64,000 bases of DNA. Origin: an uncultured Eubacterium sp. Its GTDB lineage: Bacteria > Bacillota > Clostridia > Lachnospirales > Lachnospiraceae. The stretch spans positions 62,001 through 126,000 of the forward strand of contig CAJTZX010000003.1 of assembly GCA_910584345.1 (NCBI GenBank), given 5' to 3'. The translations under genes and the position numbers were made by a program. The notes under the pieces are model-generated. The model saw only the letters and a program-made list of their open reading frames with translations. It was not told where the DNA came from and did not search any database. This document shows positions 59,401-64,000 of this stretch, piece by piece (positions within the stretch are counted from its first letter, which is position 1; each line of letters starts with the position of its first letter).

Positions 59401-60019
59401 CATGTTCGCGGAATGCTTTCACTGCATCCATATTGCACATTTCTTTTAAGTCTGCGTAATCCCAGGTTTCGATCTTTTGAATCTCATGGGAAGTACGGAA
59501 TCCGTCGAAGAAGTTTAAGAATGGAACTTTGCCTTCAATTGTTGCCAAATGCGCAACCGGGCTTAAATCCATAACTTCCTGCGGGTTTGTCTCACATAAC
59601 ATAGCGAAACCTGTCTGACGGCAAGCATATACATCACTATGATCGCCGAAAATATTCAAAGACTGTGTAGAAACCGTACGTGCAGATACATCAAATACGC
59701 ATGGAAGCTGCTCGCCAGCAATTTTATACATATTCGGGATCATAAGCAGAAGACCCTGAGAAGCGGTAAATGTCGTTGTTAACGCACCTGCTGCAAGGGA
59801 GCCATGTACGGCGCCTGCTGCACCTGCTTCTGATTCCATTTCTACTACTTTAACCTGATTTCCGAAAATGTTGTCCTGTCCTGCTGCAGACCACTGGTCA
59901 ACGGTGTCTGCCATTGGGCTGGATGGGGTGATCGGGTAAATAGCTGCGACTTCAGTATACGCATATGCTACATGAGCTGCAGCTGTATTACCGTCCATAG
60001 ATTTTTTTGCTCTAGGCAT
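56474..60019 (-). CDS. nifJ: Pyruvate:ferredoxin (flavodoxin) oxidoreductase
   Basis: This 1181-residue single-chain enzyme turns pyruvate and CoA into acetyl-CoA, CO2 and reduced ferredoxin. The N-terminal domain binds pyruvate (YPITPSSPMAD). The gamma-like domain follows. Two ferredoxin clusters show CIQCNQCAFVCSH and CMGCGECITVCPVG near residues 700-770. The C-terminal TPP domain has GCAGCAETSYARL with the proximal cluster Cys and the GGDGWAYDIGFGGLDH core. The length is normal. AAGGAGG lies 9 bases before the ATG. It is a single-gene unit with its own promoter and a strong terminator, and is probably highly expressed in this anaerobe. Confidence 0.98.
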   Translation of the reverse strand: MPRAKKSMDGNTAAAHVAYAYTEVAAIYPITPSSPMADTVDQWSAAGQDNIFGNQVKVVEMESEAGAAGAVHGSLAAGALTTTFTASQGLLLMIPNMYKIAGEQLPCVFDVSARTVSTQSLNIFGDHSDVYACRQTGFAMLCETNPQEVMDLSPVAHLATIEGKVPFLNFFDGFRTSHEIQKIETWDYADLKEMCNMDAVKAFREHALNPEHPAMRGSHENGDVFFQHREACNKAYDELPAVVSKYMSKINEKLGTNYDLFNYYGAEDAERVIVAMGSINDVAEEVIDYLMAKGEKVGLVKVRLYRPWVPEAFTKVLPKTVKKVAVLDRTKEPGSLGDPLYLDVAATLREAGLDTIVLTGGRYGLGSKDTPPSSVFAVYKELEKDAPKPRFTIGIVDDVTNLSLPEVKPAPITAAEGTVECKFWGLGGDGTVGANKNSTKIIGDHTDKFIQAYFQYDSKKTGGVTISHLRFGDKPIRSPYYINQADFVACHNPAYVNKGFKMVQDVKPGGVFMINCQWSDEELEHHLNAEAKKYIADNNIQLYTINAIDKAIEIGMGKRTNTILQSAFFKLANVMPIDDAVDFMKQAAKKSYGKKGDAIVEMNYKAIDAGVDAVHKVEIPASWSNPQPDPAPAELKGRPETVKMVKELMEPISIMDGDSLPVSAFMGNPDGQFEHGASAYEKRGTAVTVPTWSAEKCIQCNQCAFVCSHATIRPFMLSDEEVKAAPDNIKLADMKPKAGEYKYTMSVSPLDCMGCGECITVCPVGAIEMVPQESQAAEQPVFDYLVANVGKKPGMPADNTVKGSQFNQPLLEFSGSCAGCAETSYARLITQLFGEHMYISNATGCSSIWGGPAATSPYTVHKDSKKGPAWANSLFEDNAEHGLGMQIGQQVLRDQAIASAKKCAESDKADAALKDAFAKFIETKDDTKANTPATEALVAELEKAAAAGCPDAAAAIDKKDYLAKKSIWIFGGDGWAYDIGFGGLDHVLASGENVNVMVFDTEMYSNTGGQASKASNIGEVCQFAAAGKDVGKKSLAEIAMSYGYVYVAQIALGANMSHAVKVIAEAEAYNGPSLIIGYAPCELHGVKGGMNHCQDEMKKAVAAGYWNLFSFNPALKAEGKNPFTLASKPGDGTYQEFLNNETRYSRLARSFPDRAEKLFKESEEAAKARYTHLERLVELYK

Positions 60020-60066
60020 TATTATGATCCTCCTTCTTTATTTGTCGCATAACGACTTATGTTACA

Positions 60067-60095
60067 ATTTTATCATTTAATTTGTCGATTGTAAA
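60067..60095 (-). promoter_or_regulatory. Sigma-A promoter of PFOR
   Basis: On the minus strand TTTACA (60090-60095) and TAAAAT (60067-60072) are 17 bases apart, about 50 bases before the ATG. A short palindrome (GTCG/CGAC) lies between promoter and start. No Rex-type box is recognised. Confidence 0.65.
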
Positions 60096-60383
60096 GATTG
60101 TTAGTTGTATAAATCGGAGTGCAATTTACTTTTTTTTGGAAAAACCGCCGTCAGTCTGCACAAAATCCGTCTTTTTGCTAAAAACAGGCTATGAAAACTG
60201 CTGATTTTGAACAGCGTAAGCATGAGTAAAACGATTTTCATGGACAGCCTTCCTAAAATCTATCTTATGCCAGGGATATCACTGGTATGCCAAAAAACTA
60301 TAACAGTTCCATGGGTTATCGGAGCAGTTGCAAAAAACAAAATAGATGTTTTCTGATATTTCTATTTCTATTTCTATTTTTCC

Positions 60384-60411
60384 TTGAAATTACATCCATT
60401 TTATGTATAAT
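60384..60411 (+). promoter_or_regulatory. Sigma-A promoter of the ABC-F gene
   Basis: TTGAAA (60384-60389) and a perfect TATAAT (60406-60411) are 16 bases apart. The leader is about 80 bases. The rest of the 60100-60380 gap holds only a short hexamer repeat and no gene. Confidence 0.75.
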
Positions 60412-60499
60412 AATAAAAGCGGCTGAAAATTTGAATCTATCGAAGATGAAACAGATAGCAAACCAAGAATAAAAATACTGAAAAAATGAGGGTTTTAAT

Positions 60500-62140
60500 A
60501 TGATTAGTGCAAATAATGTTACATTAAGAGTAGGGAAAAAAGCCTTATTTGAAGATGTCAATATCAAATTTACCGAAGGAAACTGCTATGGCCTGATCGG
60601 GGCCAACGGCGCCGGAAAATCTACCTTTTTAAAGATTTTATCTGGAGAACTGGAACCAACAAACGGCAGTATTGCCATTACGGCCGGACAACGTCTGTCT
60701 TTTTTAAAGCAGGATCATTTCCGGTACGACGAATTTACCGTACTGGATACTGTTATCATGGGAAATCAACGGCTTTACGACATTATGAAAGAAAAAGATG
60801 CTATTTATGCAAAAGAAGATTTTACAGACGAAGATGGTATCCGTGCCAGCGAACTGGAAGCCGAATTTGCGGAAATGGACGGATGGAATGCCGAATCCGA
60901 TGCCGCTACACTGTTAAACGGACTTGGCATTGCCACAGAAGAGCATTCCGGTATGATGCAAACGCTTCCCGGTTCTTTAAAAGTGAAAGTACTGCTGGCG
61001 CAGGCTTTGTTTGGCAATCCAGATATTTTACTGCTGGATGAGCCGACCAACCACTTAGATTTAGACGCGATTGCATGGCTGGAGGAATTTTTGATAAACT
61101 TTGAAAATACAGTCATTGTCGTATCTCATGACCGCTATTTCCTGAACAAAGTCTGTACACATACAGCAGATATTGACTATGGCAAAATCCAGCTGTATGC
61201 CGGCAACTATGATTTCTGGTATGAATCCAGCCAGCTTTTAATCAAGCAGATGAAAGAAGCAAATAAGAAAAAAGAAGAAAAAATCAAAGAACTTCAGGAA
61301 TTTATATCCCGCTTCTCCGCAAACGCTTCTAAATCCAAGCAGGCAACCTCCCGAAAACGCGCACTGGAAAAAATACAGCTGGACGAAATTAAACCTTCCA
61401 GCCGGAAATATCCATATATTGATTTTCGTCCAAACAGGGAAATTGGAAATGAAGTATTAACGGTAGAAGATATCAGCAAGACGATCGACGGTGAAAAAAT
61501 ACTGGACCATGTCTCATTTGTCATGGGGCACGACGACAAAATCGCGTTTGTCGGCAGCAATGAACTTGCAAAATCCACACTGTTTAAAATTCTAGCCGGA
61601 GAAATGGAACCGGATGAAGGCAGCTATAAATGGGGCGTAACGACAAGCCAGTCTTATTTTCCAAAAGATAATACAGAAATCTTTGACACCGATTTGTCCA
61701 TTACCGAATGGCTGACACAATTTTCCGAAATTAAAGACGCTACTTATGTACGCGGTTTTCTGGGGCGGATGCTGTTCGCAGGTGAAGACGGTGTAAAGAA
61801 AATGAAGGTGTTATCCGGCGGTGAGAAAGTACGTGTACTGCTCTCCCGTATGATGATCGAAGGATCCAATGTGCTGATTTTTGATGAGCCTACGGATCAT
61901 CTGGATATGGAAGCGATTACAGCACTGAATAACGGAATGATGAAGTTTCCCGGCACCATTTTATTTGCCTGCCGTGACCATCAGGTCGTACAGACAACAG
62001 CAAACCGAATTATTGAATTTTTACCGGACGGAACAATTGTAGATAAAGTTACGACATACGATGAATATCTGGAAAGTGATGAAATGGCAAGAAAACGTCA
62101 GGTATATTCTATGTCCGAAAGTGATGCAGCAGATAATTAA
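60500..62140 (+). CDS. ABC-F family ATPase (YbiT/YkpA-like)
   Basis: This 546-residue soluble protein has two ABC domains and no membrane segment. ABC1 has GANGAGKST, a variant signature LPGSLKVKV and DEPTNHLDLDA. A charged inter-domain linker follows (KKKEEKIKELQEF, KQATSRKR). ABC2 has a degenerate Walker A, GSNELAKST, signature VLSGGEKVRVL and DEPTDHLDME. The NELAK-type Walker A in ABC2 is typical of the YbiT/YkpA branch rather than a defect. ABC-F proteins act on the ribosome E site during translation. GAGGG lies 7 bases before the ATG. Confidence 0.94.
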   Translation: MISANNVTLRVGKKALFEDVNIKFTEGNCYGLIGANGAGKSTFLKILSGELEPTNGSIAITAGQRLSFLKQDHFRYDEFTVLDTVIMGNQRLYDIMKEKDAIYAKEDFTDEDGIRASELEAEFAEMDGWNAESDAATLLNGLGIATEEHSGMMQTLPGSLKVKVLLAQALFGNPDILLLDEPTNHLDLDAIAWLEEFLINFENTVIVVSHDRYFLNKVCTHTADIDYGKIQLYAGNYDFWYESSQLLIKQMKEANKKKEEKIKELQEFISRFSANASKSKQATSRKRALEKIQLDEIKPSSRKYPYIDFRPNREIGNEVLTVEDISKTIDGEKILDHVSFVMGHDDKIAFVGSNELAKSTLFKILAGEMEPDEGSYKWGVTTSQSYFPKDNTEIFDTDLSITEWLTQFSEIKDATYVRGFLGRMLFAGEDGVKKMKVLSGGEKVRVLLSRMMIEGSNVLIFDEPTDHLDMEAITALNNGMMKFPGTILFACRDHQVVQTTANRIIEFLPDGTIVDKVTTYDEYLESDEMARKRQVYSMSESDAADN

Positions 62141-62193
62141 ATACATTCATATCCTGCATACTTATATTGAATGTCAGCGAGACTATACACACA

Positions 62194-62293
62194 TACCAGG
62201 CGGCGCCTGATTCTTCTGACGAAATGCCATAACCGTTCAGTTAACTCATGGAACGGTTACGAAATGCCAGCAAAATCAGGCGCCACCTGGGTA
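62194..62293. repeat. Large nested inverted repeat between convergent genes
   Basis: The outer arms are 62194-62211 and 62275-62293 (TACC-AGGCGGCGCCTGAT against its near-perfect complement, one bulge and one mismatch). Inside is a second perfect stem, TAACCGTTC (62230-62238) with GAACGGTTA (62251-62259). The sequence CGAAATGCCA is also repeated directly at 62220-62229 and 62260-62269. No T-tracts follow the outer arms. The element fills the gap between the ABC-F and P-ATPase stops. A miniature mobile element, a structured RNA or an unusual bidirectional terminator are possible. Confidence 0.7.
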
Positions 62294-62346
62294 TCTGTAA
62301 ACAAGCACTCTTCTCTTATTTTATTATCTTATTTTACTTATTTTAT

Positions 62347-64000
62347 TTACTTTGCCTGCAGCGTCCGCATAGAATTAATAATCGCTATCACCGACACTCC
62401 TACATCCGCAAATACTGCTTCCCACATATTGGCAGCTCCAAACGCACCAAGAATCAATACAAGCGCCTTAATCCCAAGTGCAAAAACAATATTCTGCTTT
62501 ACAATACGCATCGTTTTTCTGGAAATGCGTACAATCGAAGCAATTTTTCTAATATCATCATCCATAATTACAATGTCCGCAGCTTCGATCGCTGCATCTG
62601 ATCCCATACTGCCCATTGCAATCCCAAGGTCGGCTCTTGTCAGCACCGGAGCATCATTGATTCCATCACCGACAAATGCTAACCGTTCTTTTTCCGGCTG
62701 ATTTTTTAATAAACTTTCTACACAACTGACTTTATCTGCCGGTAAAAGCTCTGCATGTATTTCATCAATATCAAGCTCTTGCGCTGTATACTGGGCCGCT
62801 TTTAAACGGTCTCCGGTTAGCATGACACTCTTTTTGACTCCAATCCGCTTCATGTCAGCAAGCGCTTCTTTTGCACCATCTTTCAGAGAATCAGAAATGA
62901 CAACTGCACCGAGAAAACGTCCTTCCTCTGCCACATACACAATCGTTCCTGCGCAGTCACACGGAACATAAGATATATGCTCTGCCTGCATCAGCTTTTC
63001 ATTGCCAAGAAGAACCTCCCTGCCATCGACCTGAATCCGAATGCCGTGTCCGGCAATTTCTTCAGCTTCTGACACCCGGTCCATATCCATTGTTTTTCCA
63101 TAAGCTTCCTTTAGGGAAGATGCAATCGGATGATTCGAATATCCTTCTCCAAGAGCAGCAATTTCCAGCAGTCTTTCTTTCTCTGTTTCCAGGTCAAACG
63201 TTATTGTACGGTCATCTAAATCCACCTCTGACTCTGATTGTACTTGCTGAGGCAGTAGTTTCGTAACTTTAAATTCTCCTTTTGTCAAAGTTCCGGTTTT
63301 ATCAAAAACGATCGTACTCATTTCTGCAACTGCTTCCAGATAATTACTGCCTTTTACAAGCACACCGATGCGTGATGCTGCGCCAATCCCTCCGAAAAAT
63401 CCAAGCGGCACAGAAATCACCAATGCACATGGACAGGAAATTACAAGGAAAATACAGGCTCTTTGTACCCATTCTGTCCATTCGCCCCCAAAAATAAGCG
63501 GCGGAACAACTGCCAGCGCTGCTGCAGCTATTGTCACTACAGGCGTATAATATTTTGCAAAACGGGTAATAAAATTTTCCACTTTTGCTTTTTTACTAGA
63601 AGCGTTTTCCACAAGCTCTAAAATCTTAGCCACTGTGCAGTCATCAAATTCTTTTGTCACCTGCACCTTTAACGTACCGCTGCCATTGACACATCCGCTA
63701 ATCATCTCATCTCCCACCGATGCCCTGCGAGGCACAGATTCGCCTGTCAAAGCTGCTGTATCAATCAAAGATTCCCCTTCGATAACAATCCCATCTAATG
63801 GAATCCGTTCTCCCGGCTTAATTACAATAATGCTGCCAATCTCCACATCATCTGGATCAACCCTTTCCAGCTGACCATCTCGTTCAACATTTGCATACTC
63901 TGGACAGATATCCATCATATCTGCAATTGACTGCCGAGATTTGCCGACCGCATAGCTTTGAAATAGTTCGCCTACCTGATAAAACAGCATAACAGCAACC
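62347..64000 (-). CDS. Heavy-metal-translocating P-type ATPase (Zn/Cd type), 5' end outside window
   Basis: The frame is open to the window end and is read from there to TAA at 62347. It lacks the N-terminal metal-binding domain and the first membrane segments. Visible are LTGESVP (actuator domain), the ion-path CPC in VISCPCALVIS, the phosphorylated Asp in DKTGTLTKGEF, MLTGDR and GDGINDAPVL. In the last membrane helices the sequence FADVGVSVIAIINSMR has the Asp typical of the P1B-2 (Zn/Cd/Pb) group. It exports toxic or excess divalent metal from the cell. Confidence 0.96.
   Translation of the reverse strand, partial: VAVMLFYQVGELFQSYAVGKSRQSIADMMDICPEYANVERDGQLERVDPDDVEIGSIIVIKPGERIPLDGIVIEGESLIDTAALTGESVPRRASVGDEMISGCVNGSGTLKVQVTKEFDDCTVAKILELVENASSKKAKVENFITRFAKYYTPVVTIAAAALAVVPPLIFGGEWTEWVQRACIFLVISCPCALVISVPLGFFGGIGAASRIGVLVKGSNYLEAVAEMSTIVFDKTGTLTKGEFKVTKLLPQQVQSESEVDLDDRTITFDLETEKERLLEIAALGEGYSNHPIASSLKEAYGKTMDMDRVSEAEEIAGHGIRIQVDGREVLLGNEKLMQAEHISYVPCDCAGTIVYVAEEGRFLGAVVISDSLKDGAKEALADMKRIGVKKSVMLTGDRLKAAQYTAQELDIDEIHAELLPADKVSCVESLLKNQPEKERLAFVGDGINDAPVLTRADLGIAMGSMGSDAAIEAADIVIMDDDIRKIASIVRISRKTMRIVKQNIVFALGIKALVLILGAFGAANMWEAVFADVGVSVIAIINSMRTLQAK

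Noticed and set aside
60020..60066. Rex redox-repressor site before the PFOR gene
   Set aside because: The short GTCG/CGAC palindrome does not fit the TTGTTAA-type Rex consensus.
60358..60375. Hexamer microsatellite ATTTCT x3 upstream of the ABC-F promoter as a phase-variation switch
   Set aside because: It lies upstream of the -35 box, has only three units and does not touch promoter spacing or a coding frame.
61540..61590. Degenerate second Walker A (GSNELAKST) in the ABC-F protein as a sign of inactivation
   Set aside because: The NELAK form is usual in the YbiT/YkpA branch, so it is a family trait.

Overview
The window looks like the chromosome of an anaerobic, motile, low-GC Firmicute of the Clostridia, most likely Lachnospiraceae. 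Supporting signs are pyruvate:ferredoxin oxidoreductase, a family II pyrophosphatase with CBS/DRTGG inserts, CheV and several chemoreceptors, a HrcA/CIRCE operator, DUF1002/DUF3793/DUF4364 proteins, AAGGAGG-type ribosome binding sites and clear sigma-A promoters. No rRNA, tRNA, CRISPR array, integrase or transposase was seen. The assignment rests on protein families, not on a marker gene.

Layout. 1-3.4 kb: two membrane chemoreceptors, the first cut by the window edge. 3.5-9.1 kb (minus): DUF3793, ung, hisF, hisH, a large one-pass membrane protein and cheV. 9.2-15.5 kb (minus): a lipoprotein, an OmpR-type two-component system with a four-unit 11-bp repeat in front of it, a one-pass membrane protein, a THUMP-type RNA methyltransferase and a cell-wall amidase. 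15.5-19.4 kb (minus): hemL, hemB and a cobA-hemD fusion. 19.6-24.1 kb: a plus-strand membrane protein, then a minus-strand unit of a soluble MCP-like protein, an alpha/beta hydrolase and a DUF1002 protein.

24.2-36.6 kb is accessory. It holds a self-contained three-gene unit of nucleotide-related proteins (MazG-like, all-alpha plus deoxyribosyltransferase/TIR-like, HIT-like) with its own promoter and terminator, two ABC half-exporters, and a decay zone of about 4 kb with gene fragments, internal deletions and an in-frame chimera. The decay zone includes a broken macrodomain/sirtuin pair. A sulfatase-like hydrolase and a CIRCE-controlled Hsp20 follow.

36.7-42.3 kb (minus): hemC, precorrin-2 dehydrogenase, hemA, cobQ, a cobD-like aminotransferase and a frameshifted small membrane protein. 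Together with 15.5-19.4 kb this gives glutamyl-tRNA to uroporphyrinogen III and precorrin-2/sirohydrochlorin plus late cobalamin steps. The pathway genes are split by about 17 kb of other DNA. 42.4-45.8 kb (minus): a three-gene cassette of AAA ATPase, HNH nuclease and DUF262 protein that resembles a Septu-type defence system with an added DUF262 component.

46-47.7 kb: malic enzyme and DUF4364 regulator (plus). 47.8-56.1 kb (minus): flavin reductase, pyrophosphatase, a 22-residue-repeat coiled-coil membrane protein, two surface-glycan transferase-like proteins, a secreted beta protein and a small unknown protein. 56.4-64 kb: PFOR (minus), an ABC-F ATPase (plus) and a Zn/Cd-type P-ATPase (minus) cut by the window end. 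The two best candidates for undescribed systems are the MazG/toroid-NDT/HIT unit (24.2-27.1 kb) and the ATPase/HNH/DUF262 cassette (42.4-45.9 kb). Their roles are inferred from domain content and gene order only.
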